Shown: piece by piece, positions 1-8,649 of the stretch
Numbering within the stretch: position 1 is the stretch's first letter
Layout of the letters: every line of letters begins with the position of its first letter
Assembly: GCF_030409525.1 (NCBI RefSeq)
Contig: NZ_JAUFQB010000061.1
Span: 1-64,000 of the forward strand
Source of the DNA: Kaistella yonginensis
GTDB taxonomy: Bacteria; Bacteroidota; Bacteroidia; Flavobacteriales; Weeksellaceae
Reading direction: 5' to 3'
DNA: 64,000 nucleotides
Translations under genes and position numbers: made by a program
The notes under the pieces: model-generated
The model's database searches: none
What the model saw: only the letters and a program-made list of their open reading frames with translations
What the model was told of the DNA's origin: nothing

Positions 1-173
1 AAAATCACTTCCTTTACAATGATACAGTATCTGAATTTTTTCGTTTTTAAAAGAAGTATAAATAAAACAAAAATTAATTTATGCTAAATGCACAACAGGT
101 TTAGATTAAATATAAGAAATTATTATTAGAAATATTTAACAGAACTTTAGAATAGGTTTCGTGTAAGTTTTTA

Positions 174-181
174 TAAATTTG
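174..181 (+). promoter_or_regulatory. Bacteroidota -7 box for the cbpA-like gene
   Basis: TAAATTTG matches the TAnnTTTG -7 element of Bacteroidota housekeeping promoters. It lies 16 bases before the J-protein start codon, so the predicted leader is about 10 nt. I see no clear TTG -33 box at the usual 17-23 nt spacing. The first 170 bases of the window hold nothing else I can identify. Confidence 0.45.
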
Positions 182-197
182 AGTAAATCATTATTGT

Positions 198-1115
198 ATG
201 GCATATATCGATTATTACAAAGTATTAGGCATTGATAAAAAAGCAACTGCTGACGAAATAAAAAAGGCCTACCGGAAATTAGCCCGTAAGTACCATCCCG
301 ATGTAAATCCTGGTGATAAAGATGCGGAGCGGAAATTCAAAGAAATCAATGAAGCCAACGAAGTTTTGAGCAATGCAGCCAATAGAACCAAATATGACCA
401 ATATGGTGAGCACTGGAAACATGGCGAGCAATATGACCAAGCCCAGCAGCAACGGTCGCAGCAATCTAGACAAGGTGGTGGTTATGGCGGCTTTTCGCAG
501 TCAGATTTTGGTGAAGGGGCCGATTTCTCCGATTTTTTCCAAAGTATGTTTGGCGGTGGCGGCGGTTTTTCAGGAGGTTCACGGGGCAGTGCCTCAGGAA
601 AATTTAAAGGTCAGGATGTAGATGCGACCTTGAACTTACCGCTTCATGAGGCGGCGAAAACCCATCAGCAAACTTTTGATATTAATGGAAAAAAAGTAAG
701 GATTACGATTCCGGCCGGAATTTCTAATGGCCAAAAAATTAAATTAAAAGGCCACGGAAATCGTGGTCATAACGGTGGGCCGAATGGCGATTTATACATA
801 ACCTTTAATATTCAGGAAGATCAACAATTCAAAAGGATGGGAAATGATTTGACAACCGAGGTGGAGATCGACTTGTATACAGCGATCTTAGGCGGGGAAA
901 CCTTAGTAAAAACATTAGATGGAACAGTTAACCTGAAAGTGAAACCAGAAACGCAGAACGGTGCCAAAGTGAAATTAAAAGGCAAAGGATTTCCGGTCTA
1001 CAAAAAAGAAGGAGAGTTTGGTGATTTGTATGTTACTTATAGGGTAAAAATGCCAACCAACTTATCCGATCAGGAAAAAGAGCTGTTTCTTCAACTTAAA
1101 AATTTAGCGACATGA
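198..1115 (+). CDS. cbpA: DnaJ C-terminal domain co-chaperone, CbpA-like
   Basis: This is a 305-residue J-domain co-chaperone expected to stimulate a DnaK-type Hsp70 in the cytoplasm. The J domain spans residues 5-70 with the catalytic HPD at 33-35. A Gly/Phe-rich linker (about 90-135) and a DnaJ C-terminal substrate-binding region (about 140-300) follow. The four CxxCxGxG zinc-finger repeats of class A DnaJ are absent, so this is a class B protein like CbpA rather than the main DnaJ. The next gene overlaps by four bases and encodes a CbpM-like modulator, which supports the CbpA assignment. The start is an ATG just downstream of a -7 box. Confidence 0.9.
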   Translation: MAYIDYYKVLGIDKKATADEIKKAYRKLARKYHPDVNPGDKDAERKFKEINEANEVLSNAANRTKYDQYGEHWKHGEQYDQAQQQRSQQSRQGGGYGGFSQSDFGEGADFSDFFQSMFGGGGGFSGGSRGSASGKFKGQDVDATLNLPLHEAAKTHQQTFDINGKKVRITIPAGISNGQKIKLKGHGNRGHNGGPNGDLYITFNIQEDQQFKRMGNDLTTEVEIDLYTAILGGETLVKTLDGTVNLKVKPETQNGAKVKLKGKGFPVYKKEGEFGDLYVTYRVKMPTNLSDQEKELFLQLKNLAT

Positions 1116-1378
1116 GCGAAAGAATATCACGGGAAGAGCTGGTAAAAATCTACAATGTTGAAATTACTTTTTTTGATTCATTGGAAGAAGCCGGCCTCCT
1201 ACACATAGAAACCGAAAACAATATTAAATATCTAATGTTTGATGAATTGTCTAATTTTGAGAAATTTACCACTTGGCATTACGATCTGGAAGTTAATTTG
1301 GCAGGACTAGAGGTCATCCATCATTTATTGCATCAAATTGAAAAACTTCAACAAGAAAAAAGACAATTGGATTTATAA
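1112..1378 (+). CDS. CbpM-like chaperone modulator
   Basis: This 88-residue protein has a MerR-type winged-helix-like N-terminus (opening [16 protein letters not shown]) and a C-terminal coiled coil rich in Gln, Glu and Lys. In Enterobacteria, CbpM binds the J domain of CbpA and inhibits it. The ATGA overlap with the upstream J-protein gene points to translational coupling and the same role here. Function is inferred from context and overall architecture; sequence identity to enterobacterial CbpM is expected to be low. Confidence 0.75.
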   Translation: MSERISREELVKIYNVEITFFDSLEEAGLLHIETENNIKYLMFDELSNFEKFTTWHYDLEVNLAGLEVIHHLLHQIEKLQQEKRQLDL

Positions 1379-1517
1379 ATTACAATGCTTGCAATACGAT
1401 CTGATTTTCGGATTTCGTAAGGTATTCGCATAAACTTTAAACATATTTCATCTTTTTGTTTTTTTTATATAGATAAAATTTGTTTTATTTGTAATAACAT
1501 TTTAAACAATTATTTTT

Positions 1518-3809
1518 ATGAAGAAAATTTTACTCTCACTGTCCTTATTGATAGGACTTGGAGCAAGTGCACAAATTGCCTTTAACGGTGATTTTGAAGA
1601 TGGCACCTATGGAGCTATTTACGGTCAGTTTGGAGGTGGAACAAGAGTTACCACCGCTGCCTGTAACGGTGCAAATGGTGGTCAATTGGCACTTAGTAGC
1701 ACGCAAACATCTACCGGATGGATGATTCAACCAGCGGCAATCCCGCAAACCAGCAACGGTCAAAAAGTTGATGTACAAGTTTCTTACAAAAAAGGAGCTG
1801 GCATTGTTGGAAGTATTTCTATCGCTTATTTTGTAAAGGATCAAGTAAGTGGTCTTTGGAATATTACGAATGTAGGAACGCCAGTAGCTCTAGCAACTGC
1901 AGCAATAACGACCTGCGCGCAATTAACTGCAACAATCCCAGTTGGCGCTTTACAGCCATCTGCTGAGGTTGCCGTTGGAGTATGGGTAACCAGAACCTCC
2001 GGAACAGGTAATGTTTTTGTTGATGACATTAATTTTACACAAGATACCTCTGTAACCACAGTGCCAGCATGTACTACCCTTAACACTCCTGCAGCAGGAT
2101 CAACAATTAATGGTGGTAATGGTTATTTCTCTTGGACTGCTGAGGCAACAGCTGTAAATTATAAATTAACCGTTGGAACGACTTCTGGTGGTTCTGATAT
2201 TTATAATGCTACAGTGACCGGATTAAATGCTAATGTTTCTTTACCAACCAATGCAACACTTTATGCAAAATTAACCCCTTCTAATGCAATTGGCGATGCC
2301 ACTTCATGTACGGAAGTTATGTTCAATACCGATGCAAACATTGGTTATTGTGGTCCTATAATTTCAATCGCACCAACAGCAACTTACCCGATTTCATCGG
2401 TGACTTTTGCGGGAACTGGACCAAATACGTCTGCTGCAACAGTAGGTTCACCAGCTTATGAAGATTTTACAGCGTATCAGTTTAATGTACTAGCAGGATC
2501 CACATACCCACTAAATGTGGTCGCTACTGGCGTAGGTGCAAACAGATTTGGAATGACCGTTTGGATTGACTGGAATAATGATGGTGATTTTGCTGATGCA
2601 AATGAGCAGTACTTTAATACTCCGGCAACTTATGTTGGTGGTTCTACTGGTGCAACCATTAACCTGCTTGGAAACATTACGGTTCCAGCAAGTGCGAGTG
2701 CGGGTAACAAAAGAATGAGAATTAAGTACAACTTTAGCAGTTCACTTACTTCTTTACATCCAGCTTTGGAAACCGCTTGTTCTGATATGAATAATGGTCA
2801 AGTTGAGGATTACACCCTGGTAGTGTCGCCAGTAACAGCTGCGCCTACGTGTACAACTTTTACAAGTCCAACAAATGGAGCGACGGCTGTAGTACCAAAC
2901 CCTGCAGTTTTAACTTGGGCTGCTGCGGCGGGAGCAAGTGCTTATAAACTATATGTTGGGACTACTTCTGGTGGTACTGATGTAGAGAATGGGACAGTAG
3001 TAACAACTACCTCTAAAAGTGTTACACTCAATGCCAATACGGTATACTATGCGAAAGTAGTTCCTTATAATAATATCGGTGAGCCAACGGGATGTACTGA
3101 GATTATGTTTACCACAGGTAATGTAGTATATTGTACTGCAACTGCAACAAGTACAAATCAAACCTATGAAAGAATTGGTAGAGTCGTATTCTCTAATATT
3201 GATAATACTTCTAACACGACCCCAGCTTCAAGCGGAGTAGGTTATGAAGATTTTACAGCACTGCCTGCAGGTATCGTTACCAAAGGACAATCTTATCCTA
3301 TCACGGTTACCATTGCTAATTTTGATAATGATCAAACAGCGGTATGGATTGATTTTGATCAAGATGGAATCTTTGCTGAAAGTGAAAAAACAACACTTAC
3401 GACAGCAGCTTCTGCTACCGGTACCATTGCAATACCAGCAGGTGCTAAGTTAGGAAATACGCGGATGCGTGTAAGAACAAATTATAGCGCTGCGCCACCT
3501 GCTTGTGGTAGCACCACTTTTGGACAAGTAGAAGATTATACCATCCAAGTTAATGATGCTGCTGCGGCAACCATTAATGCTGATAAAAATAAACTTTCTG
3601 TTTATCCTAACCCTTTCCAAGATGTATTGAAAATTTCAGACATCAAAGGAGTGAAATCAATTTCTGTAAGCGATGTTTCAGGAAGACAGGTTAAAAACTT
3701 GAAACCTTCTGCAGAACTGAATCTTTCAGATTTGAAAACTGGATTGTATATCGTGACTCTTCAGATGGAAGACGGAACAATTCAATCGTTCAAAGCGATC
3801 AAAAAATAG
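1518..3809 (+). CDS. Secreted GEVED-domain protein with T9SS type A sorting domain
   Basis: This 763-residue protein has a Sec signal peptide (residues 1-18, ending ASA). Next comes a galactose-binding-like region (about 20-175). Two copies of a fibronectin-III-like plus GEVED pair follow (about 183-437 and 442-680); both GEVED units carry a calcium-type D-x-N/D-x-D-G motif (DWNNDGD, DFDQDG) and end GQVEDYT. The last 75 residues are a type IX sorting domain starting at SVYPNP. It should cross the inner membrane by Sec and the outer membrane by T9SS, whose PorU/PorV components are encoded at 21-26 kb. No catalytic domain is visible, so it is probably a surface adhesin or binding protein. It is monocistronic with its own terminator. 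Confidence 0.88.
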   Translation: MKKILLSLSLLIGLGASAQIAFNGDFEDGTYGAIYGQFGGGTRVTTAACNGANGGQLALSSTQTSTGWMIQPAAIPQTSNGQKVDVQVSYKKGAGIVGSISIAYFVKDQVSGLWNITNVGTPVALATAAITTCAQLTATIPVGALQPSAEVAVGVWVTRTSGTGNVFVDDINFTQDTSVTTVPACTTLNTPAAGSTINGGNGYFSWTAEATAVNYKLTVGTTSGGSDIYNATVTGLNANVSLPTNATLYAKLTPSNAIGDATSCTEVMFNTDANIGYCGPIISIAPTATYPISSVTFAGTGPNTSAATVGSPAYEDFTAYQFNVLAGSTYPLNVVATGVGANRFGMTVWIDWNNDGDFADANEQYFNTPATYVGGSTGATINLLGNITVPASASAGNKRMRIKYNFSSSLTSLHPALETACSDMNNGQVEDYTLVVSPVTAAPTCTTFTSPTNGATAVVPNPAVLTWAAAAGASAYKLYVGTTSGGTDVENGTVVTTTSKSVTLNANTVYYAKVVPYNNIGEPTGCTEIMFTTGNVVYCTATATSTNQTYERIGRVVFSNIDNTSNTTPASSGVGYEDFTALPAGIVTKGQSYPITVTIANFDNDQTAVWIDFDQDGIFAESEKTTLTTAASATGTIAIPAGAKLGNTRMRVRTNYSAAPPACGSTTFGQVEDYTIQVNDAAAATINADKNKLSVYPNPFQDVLKISDIKGVKSISVSDVSGRQVKNLKPSAELNLSDLKTGLYIVTLQMEDGTIQSFKAIKK

Positions 3810-3830
3810 TAATTCGTTACTTGATATAAG

Positions 3831-3859
3831 AACCGCCTCAATTTGAGGCGGTTTTTTTT
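3831..3859 (+). terminator. Rho-independent terminator after the GEVED gene
   Basis: A perfect 10-bp stem (AACCGCCTCA / TGAGGCGGTT) with a 3-nt loop is followed by eight T. It starts 21 bases after the stop codon. Confidence 0.9.
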
Positions 3860-3943
3860 GATCTAAACTTTTCAATATTAAAGGGACTCTACAGCATTAT
3901 TTAAAACTTTAACTAAAAATAAATTTAAATAATTACTACTTTG

Positions 3944-3977
3944 TATTGCATAATACTAAAATAAATACATATCTTTG
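3944..3977 (+). promoter_or_regulatory. Promoter of the padR-pspC operon
   Basis: TATTG (ending 3948), a 21-nt spacer, then TATCTTTG (3970-3977) fit the Bacteroidota TTG-N17-23-TAnnTTTG consensus. The predicted transcription start is near 3984, giving a leader of about 85 nt before padR. Confidence 0.6.
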
Positions 3978-4069
3978 TATAGTAAGATTGGTTAAGGATA
4001 TTCTTTTACAGATCAATTCTTCATCAAATTTTATTTTTAACAGTTGAACTAATTAATAACCTGTAAGCA

Positions 4070-4441
4070 ATGAACACAGAAAACACCAAAGCGCAAATGC
4101 GAAAAGGCATTCTGGAATTCTGTATTTTAAGTTTAATTAATGAAAAGGAAATGTATGTTTCTGACCTTATTGAAGAACTTAAAAAAGGAAAACTGGATGT
4201 GGTTGAAGGAACACTTTATCCTTTGCTCACCCGATTGAAAAATGGAGAATTTCTCTCCTACCGATGGGAGGAATCTACCGGTGGACCCCCTCGAAAGTAT
4301 TACCAGATGACCGAGAAAGGAAAATTATTTCTCACCGAATTGCTCAACACCTGGAAAGACCTTACGGAATCCGTGAACCAAATTACTAGAAACAATAACC
4401 AAACGAACGCTCCTGAAACCTCGTTCGAACCAAAAAACTAA
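4070..4441 (+). CDS. PadR family transcriptional regulator
   Basis: This 123-residue winged-helix regulator shows the PadR core at residues 40-85: the EGTLYPLLTRL recognition region and the GGPPRKYYQMT wing. It has only a short C-terminal tail. PadR proteins are dimeric repressors that often control the gene next to them. Here the next gene, 4 bases downstream and in the same operon, is a PspC-type membrane protein, an arrangement common in Bacteroidota and suggesting an envelope-stress circuit with autoregulation. The ligand is unknown. Confidence 0.9.
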   Translation: MNTENTKAQMRKGILEFCILSLINEKEMYVSDLIEELKKGKLDVVEGTLYPLLTRLKNGEFLSYRWEESTGGPPRKYYQMTEKGKLFLTELLNTWKDLTESVNQITRNNNQTNAPETSFEPKN

Positions 4442-4445
4442 AACG

Positions 4446-6143
4446 ATGAATAAGACACTTTCCATAGGACTTGCCGGTTTCTCTTTCACCATAGAGGAAC
4501 ATGCCTATATCAAACTCAGCGATTATCTTGCTGCACTCCGAAGCTCTCTGGATATTACCGAAGCTGATGAAGTAATGCACGATATTGAAATTAGAATGGT
4601 CGAAATATTTAAGGATGCGCTTGGTAAACGAGAAGTCATCAATGATATCGACGTAGAAAGAGTAATTGCGCAAATAGGATCTCCTGAAAAAATTGAAGAA
4701 CAAGAAGAAGCGTATTTCTCTGAAAAAATAAACCATGGTAAAAAGGAACAAAAATCTTCATCATCATTCAATGGGCAGAAACAATTGTTCCGCGATCCAG
4801 AGCATGAAAAGATTGCTGGTGTTTGCGCAGGTTTAGCGCATTATATTGGAATGGACATGAGTGCGATGCGTGCAATATGGTTAGGAATAGCGATTTTAGG
4901 CGTATTTACCGCAGCAATTTCTACTTCATTAATCATCCTTATTTATATTATTCTTTGGATCGTTTTGCCCCGAGCAGAAACTGCAACTGATTTTTTAAAA
5001 ATGAAAGGGAAACCGATGAACTTTGATAACCTCAAGGAAGAATCGACCAAAATTGTACAGTTTGCCAATGAATCTACCCAAAAAGTGGGTCAGCTTTACA
5101 CCGAAAACAAACCCTATATTAACAAAGCAGGAAGCGGATTGTGGAATGTTATCAGATATTTTATCGGTGCAATATTTGGCTTAATTGCCATTGGCTGCAT
5201 TATAGGGGTATTTGTAGTATTCGGGCTTTTCGGCATGGATACCAATTTTCCGGGGGCCAACGAAATGAAGTTCTATTTTGATGATAATGGATTATACAAA
5301 ATACTATCGGCTATGATTATTATTGGATCTCTAATTCCTGCAATTCTATTCAGTTTGTTGAGTGTTACCATCTTATCGCCAAAAACCAAATTGAATAATA
5401 TTGGCTGGGTAATCGGTGCTCTTTTTATCACGTTGATGGGACTTGGTGCCTATTTCGGAGTTAGTATGGCGAAAAATGAAGCCTTTTTAAAAGGGGATAA
5501 AGAAGATATCGAAAATATCAACATTAATACAACCTCGGATAGTTTGTTTGTGGATATGAAACAGGTGGTGATTCCGCAGAACTTTACTGCTTACGACAAT
5601 GATCTTTTTTCTGATAAAAAAATGGTTTATGAAGAAGATTATCCTTCAGTAGAGGTGAGCAGAAGATCGGGAACAACTTCACCCTATTTAATTGTTAAAA
5701 AACAAGGGAAGGGGTATAATATACCAGTTCAACTCAATGTTCCGATAGAAATTCAAGGAAATAAAATATTGCTTCCGAATTTTATGAAGTATCCTTATAA
5801 AGATCGCTTCCGGGATTATAATGTAAGTTATGAATTGGTGGTCCCGCAAAACACAAAGGTTTTCAAAGTGAGAGACCATGTTCTTGATCTTGAAGATGAT
5901 CTGAGTGAGGAACACGGTTCTGAGTACAACGAGAATGAAGATGGCGTGACCATGAACATCGGTAAAAACACGATTGTTGCAAACTCGACCAACCAAGACT
6001 CCATGATTGTCAATGGTAAAAAGGTGTCTAAAGCAGTTGGTGAAAAAATGATAGATTCTATGGATATTGATTTTAAAGATTTAAAAGATGTAAACATTAC
6101 CATTAAAAACGGAAAGAAAGAAATTTCCATCAAAACGAAATAG
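4446..6143 (+). CDS. PspC domain-containing membrane protein
   Basis: This 565-residue inner-membrane protein begins with a cytosolic helical region (1-100) resembling HAAS-type domains found beside PadR regulators. A PspC domain follows (about 112-178, core LFRDPEHEKIAGVCAGLAHY plus two membrane helices). Three further membrane segments lie near 235-265, 282-306 and 318-341. The C-terminal 220 residues are polar, probably extracytoplasmic and beta-rich. PspC in Enterobacteria senses envelope damage and anchors PspA; no PspA is seen nearby. Cotranscription with the PadR gene suggests it is the regulator's main target. Confidence 0.85.
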   Translation: MNKTLSIGLAGFSFTIEEHAYIKLSDYLAALRSSLDITEADEVMHDIEIRMVEIFKDALGKREVINDIDVERVIAQIGSPEKIEEQEEAYFSEKINHGKKEQKSSSSFNGQKQLFRDPEHEKIAGVCAGLAHYIGMDMSAMRAIWLGIAILGVFTAAISTSLIILIYIILWIVLPRAETATDFLKMKGKPMNFDNLKEESTKIVQFANESTQKVGQLYTENKPYINKAGSGLWNVIRYFIGAIFGLIAIGCIIGVFVVFGLFGMDTNFPGANEMKFYFDDNGLYKILSAMIIIGSLIPAILFSLLSVTILSPKTKLNNIGWVIGALFITLMGLGAYFGVSMAKNEAFLKGDKEDIENININTTSDSLFVDMKQVVIPQNFTAYDNDLFSDKKMVYEEDYPSVEVSRRSGTTSPYLIVKKQGKGYNIPVQLNVPIEIQGNKILLPNFMKYPYKDRFRDYNVSYELVVPQNTKVFKVRDHVLDLEDDLSEEHGSEYNENEDGVTMNIGKNTIVANSTNQDSMIVNGKKVSKAVGEKMIDSMDIDFKDLKDVNITIKNGKKEISIKTK

Positions 6144-6307
6144 ATGCTGGAAAAAGGTCGAAAAATCAATCGTCTTTCAACCATTTTTGCACAACTCGAA
6201 AACTTTAATAAAAATTAACACCCACAGAATTCTTTTTGTAGAATATAAGTCTTAAATTCGTAGGGTTAATTTCATAATGACATAATTAACACCCAAAACC
6301 TAAAATT

Positions 6308-6373
6308 ATGGTACAGTTTGTTTTAGAAATCGCAATTAAGATAATAGATTTCATAAGTAATTTATTACAGTAA
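6308..6373 (+). CDS. 21-residue amphipathic mini-protein (candidate)
   Basis: ATG to TAA, 22 codons. Polar residues fall at 3 (Gln), 7 (Glu), 11 (Lys), 14 (Asp), 17-18 (Ser, Asn) and 21 (Gln), with Val, Ile, Leu, Phe or Ala nearly everywhere else. The 3-4 residue spacing gives a strongly amphipathic single helix without a signal peptide. The ORF sits alone between two ordinary genes and is followed 23 bases later by a strong terminator. Two heptamers CCCAAAA and CCTAAAA end 2 bases before its ATG. The fold resembles phenol-soluble-modulin or type I toxin peptides, but no family was recognised and expression is unproven. Confidence 0.4.
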   Translation: MVQFVLEIAIKIIDFISNLLQ

Positions 6374-6396
6374 GAATAATAATTCAATATCTTTGT

Positions 6397-6432
6397 AAAG
6401 TATAACCAGTTGAGTTTGGTTATACTTTTTTG
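6397..6432 (+). terminator. Terminator behind the mini-ORF
   Basis: A perfect 12-bp stem (AAAGTATAACCA / TGGTTATACTTT) with an 8-nt loop leads into a T-run. It separates the small ORF at 6308 from the acyltransferase gene. A TATCTTTG box (6389-6396) abuts its 5' arm; since the hairpin would then begin at the transcript start, I regard that box as chance. Confidence 0.85.
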
Positions 6433-6483
6433 TTTTAAACTCTTTAAAAAAAAACGGGTTCTTATAACCTAATTTTCTATTTT

Positions 6484-7050
6484 ATGAAAAAATTTTTTGC
6501 TAAATTATTATTTAACCTGCTTGGTTGGAAGGTGGTGTTAGAAGGTGATGTTGATAACCTCGACCGTTGCATTTTGGTGGTAGCTCCGCATACGGTGAAC
6601 CAAGAATACATCTTAGGAAACCTTGCCTACTGGTCGCTGGGTAAACCTTTGAAAGTTATTATTAAAGACCAGCATACCAAAGCCTGGTACGGGTTCTTCA
6701 TCAAAGCAATTGGTGGCATCGGTATTGATCGTTCGCAAAAAAATGACCTGGTCAACTTTGTGGCAGAGTTATTTAAAAAAGAAGATTTTTCCTTGGTTAT
6801 CACGCCGGAAGGAACCAGAAGCTGGGTGCCAAAATGGCGAAAAGGTTTTTACCATATGGCGATGGCCGCCAAAGTTCCTATTGTAATTGCAGCAGGAGAT
6901 TTTAAAGACCGAATTATTTATTTAGGAAAGAAAATTTCAGTAGAAGACTTAGAAACAAGAACATACGAAGATATCATGGCTGAATTGGAGGAGTATTATA
7001 AAAAAATAACCCCGAAAATTCCTGAAAACTGGAATCCTAAAATTTACTAA
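6484..7050 (+). CDS. 1-acyl-sn-glycerol-3-phosphate acyltransferase family protein
   Basis: This 188-residue PlsC-type acyltransferase is expected to transfer an acyl group to a glycerol-phosphate or similar lipid acceptor at the inner membrane. The block I HX4D motif appears as H36-TVNQ-E41, with Glu in place of the usual Asp. Block III is PEGTRS at 108-113. The protein is short and lacks a long N-terminal membrane helix, as in the stand-alone PlsC-like proteins of Flavobacteriia. The exact acceptor is uncertain because of the H-x4-E change. The hotdog thioesterase gene follows after 51 bases. Confidence 0.82.
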   Translation: MKKFFAKLLFNLLGWKVVLEGDVDNLDRCILVVAPHTVNQEYILGNLAYWSLGKPLKVIIKDQHTKAWYGFFIKAIGGIGIDRSQKNDLVNFVAELFKKEDFSLVITPEGTRSWVPKWRKGFYHMAMAAKVPIVIAAGDFKDRIIYLGKKISVEDLETRTYEDIMAELEEYYKKITPKIPENWNPKIY

Positions 7051-7069
7051 TCATTTTTTTAGAATTAAT

Positions 7070-7100
7070 CCCAAAACCCAAAACCTATAACCTAAAACCC
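7070..7100 (+). repeat. Heptamer tandem repeat directly before a start codon
   Basis: Four exact-period heptamers (CCCAAAA, CCCAAAA, CCTATAA, CCTAAAA) and a trailing CCC end one base before the ATG of the thioesterase gene. Two units of the same heptamer (CCCAAAA, CCTAAAA; 6292-6305) end two bases before the mini-ORF ATG. Confidence 0.7.
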
Positions 7101-7101
7101 A

Positions 7102-7518
7102 ATGCAAGATAAAAAACAGATTTTAGAAAAATTGAACACGTGGGGTGGCGAAAACTTAGGAAAAACTTTAAATATTATTTTCACTGATCTAACTGATGAT
7201 ACGCTGACTGCAACGATGCCAGTTACCCCAAAAATTCATCAACCTTATGGGATAATGCACGGTGGAGCCAGCTGTGTTTTGGCCGAGACACTCGGCTCTT
7301 GTTTGTCGGTGATCCATGTAGATACCGAAAAATTTGCACCCGTTGGAACCAATATCAATTCTAATCATTTGCGCAGTAAAAAAGAGGGAATTGTAACCGG
7401 AACTGCTCGGTTTATCCGCAAAGGAAATACCATGCACGTCTCTGAAATAGAAATCCGTGATGAAAAAGGAACGCTCATTAACCATACTACGATGACCAAT
7501 AATATTATTCCGCGCTAA
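7102..7518 (+). CDS. PaaI-type hotdog-fold thioesterase
   Basis: This 138-residue protein has a 4HBT/PaaI hotdog fold, with the signature QPYGIMHGGASCVLAETLGS around residues 48-67: HGG binds the thioester and the following Glu is the usual catalytic acid. The isochorismate synthase gene starts 28 bases downstream on the same strand. That context makes 1,4-dihydroxy-2-naphthoyl-CoA hydrolysis in menaquinone synthesis an attractive role, but this is inference; a general acyl-CoA or phenylacetyl-CoA thioesterase would look the same. Confidence 0.83.
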   Translation: MQDKKQILEKLNTWGGENLGKTLNIIFTDLTDDTLTATMPVTPKIHQPYGIMHGGASCVLAETLGSCLSVIHVDTEKFAPVGTNINSNHLRSKKEGIVTGTARFIRKGNTMHVSEIEIRDEKGTLINHTTMTNNIIPR

Positions 7519-7546
7519 ATTTTCTTGGCCAAAGCATTTTTGAAAA

Positions 7547-8521
7547 ATGATCTATTTTAAATTTCCTTTTTCTGAGCAATTGTATTCCACCGATAAAAAT
7601 TCTGTGAAAACTGTGGTTCAGTTTGTATCTTACGATGGCTTGGATATTCTTGATTTTCAAGGAAATATAATAAAGGTTTCTTTGGAGGAGTTTTTAAATT
7701 TAGAAATTCAGCCAAAATTAATGGTATCAGAATTAACTAATTTTAAAGAAGAAAAGGAAGCTGATTATGTAGAGAAAATTCAAAAGGTTATTGATTTTGT
7801 AAAAGCAAAAGACCTGTCTAAATTGGTGATTTCGCGCCGAAAGTTAGTTGATTTTAAGTTTGAAAAAATTAATTTATCCCACACTTTTTTAAACCTTTGC
7901 AAAGCGTATCCGAATGCATTTGTTTATTTTTTTATCGAAAATGGCTGTTGCTGGATCGGCGCTTTTTCGGAAGTTTTGGGTAAGTTTAATAAAGAAACTT
8001 TGGAATTGGAGACCATGAGTTTGGCCGGTACAATTCCCATCGATGAACAATGGACTCAAAAAGAAATTGAGGAACAGCAACCCGTTACCGATTATATTAA
8101 AAATATTTTACAAAAGTTTTCTGCGGAGGTTAATCAATCACAAACCCATGACCATTCTTCGGGCAACATAAAACATTTACGAACTGATTTCACCGCCAAA
8201 ATTAACCGCCAGGAATTAGAACAGATCATTGCAGAACTGCACCCAACTCCAGCAGTTTGTGGCGTTCCAAAAGAGTTTTGTCGCAACGCCATCGCAGAAT
8301 TTGAACAGCATCCACGGCGATTTTATTCCGGGTATATTAAAGTTGAAACAGAGGAGAATATTCAGTATTTCGTCAATTTAAGATGTGCAGAGTTTTTTCA
8401 AAATGCAGCATTACTTTATGTTGGTGGTGGCATTACCGCCGAAAGTTTGCCCGAAAAAGAATGGCGAGAAACAGAGTTGAAAGCGGAAGCCATTTTAAAA
8501 AATATTGCATTTTCATCTTAA
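7547..8521 (+). CDS. menF: Isochorismate synthase (chorismate-binding enzyme)
   Basis: This 324-residue chorismate-utilising enzyme should convert chorismate to isochorismate, the first committed step toward menaquinone. The conserved C-terminal catalytic half is complete: SLAGTIP near 160, LHPTPAVCGVP near 235, RRFYSGY near 265 and the YVGGGIT...EWRETELKAE block at the end. It is shorter than Escherichia coli MenF (431 residues), the missing part being at the N-terminus, as is normal in Bacteroidota. A siderophore role (EntC-like) cannot be excluded from sequence, but no siderophore genes are nearby. Confidence 0.83.
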   Translation: MIYFKFPFSEQLYSTDKNSVKTVVQFVSYDGLDILDFQGNIIKVSLEEFLNLEIQPKLMVSELTNFKEEKEADYVEKIQKVIDFVKAKDLSKLVISRRKLVDFKFEKINLSHTFLNLCKAYPNAFVYFFIENGCCWIGAFSEVLGKFNKETLELETMSLAGTIPIDEQWTQKEIEEQQPVTDYIKNILQKFSAEVNQSQTHDHSSGNIKHLRTDFTAKINRQELEQIIAELHPTPAVCGVPKEFCRNAIAEFEQHPRRFYSGYIKVETEENIQYFVNLRCAEFFQNAALLYVGGGITAESLPEKEWRETELKAEAILKNIAFSS

Positions 8522-8612
8522 AGATGCAGTTGGATTGATCTTGGATGGTAAAATTTATAAAAATACAATGCTCAAAGATGAATCGCGATGCTAACCAAAA
8601 AAAGAATACTAT

Positions 8613-8642
8613 TTTGTAGAAATGAATTTAGCCGTAATTTTG
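8613..8642 (+). promoter_or_regulatory. Promoter of the long purK leader
   Basis: TTTG (8613-8616), an 18-nt spacer and TAATTTTG (8635-8642) form a canonical Bacteroidota promoter. The start is predicted near 8649, about 220 bases before purK. Confidence 0.6.
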
Positions 8643-8649
8643 TTTTTAG

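Noticed and set aside
6389-6396. TATCTTTG box before the plsC-like gene
   Set aside because: The terminator hairpin of the mini-ORF starts at the next base, so a transcript from this box would begin with a terminator. No -33 TTG is present.
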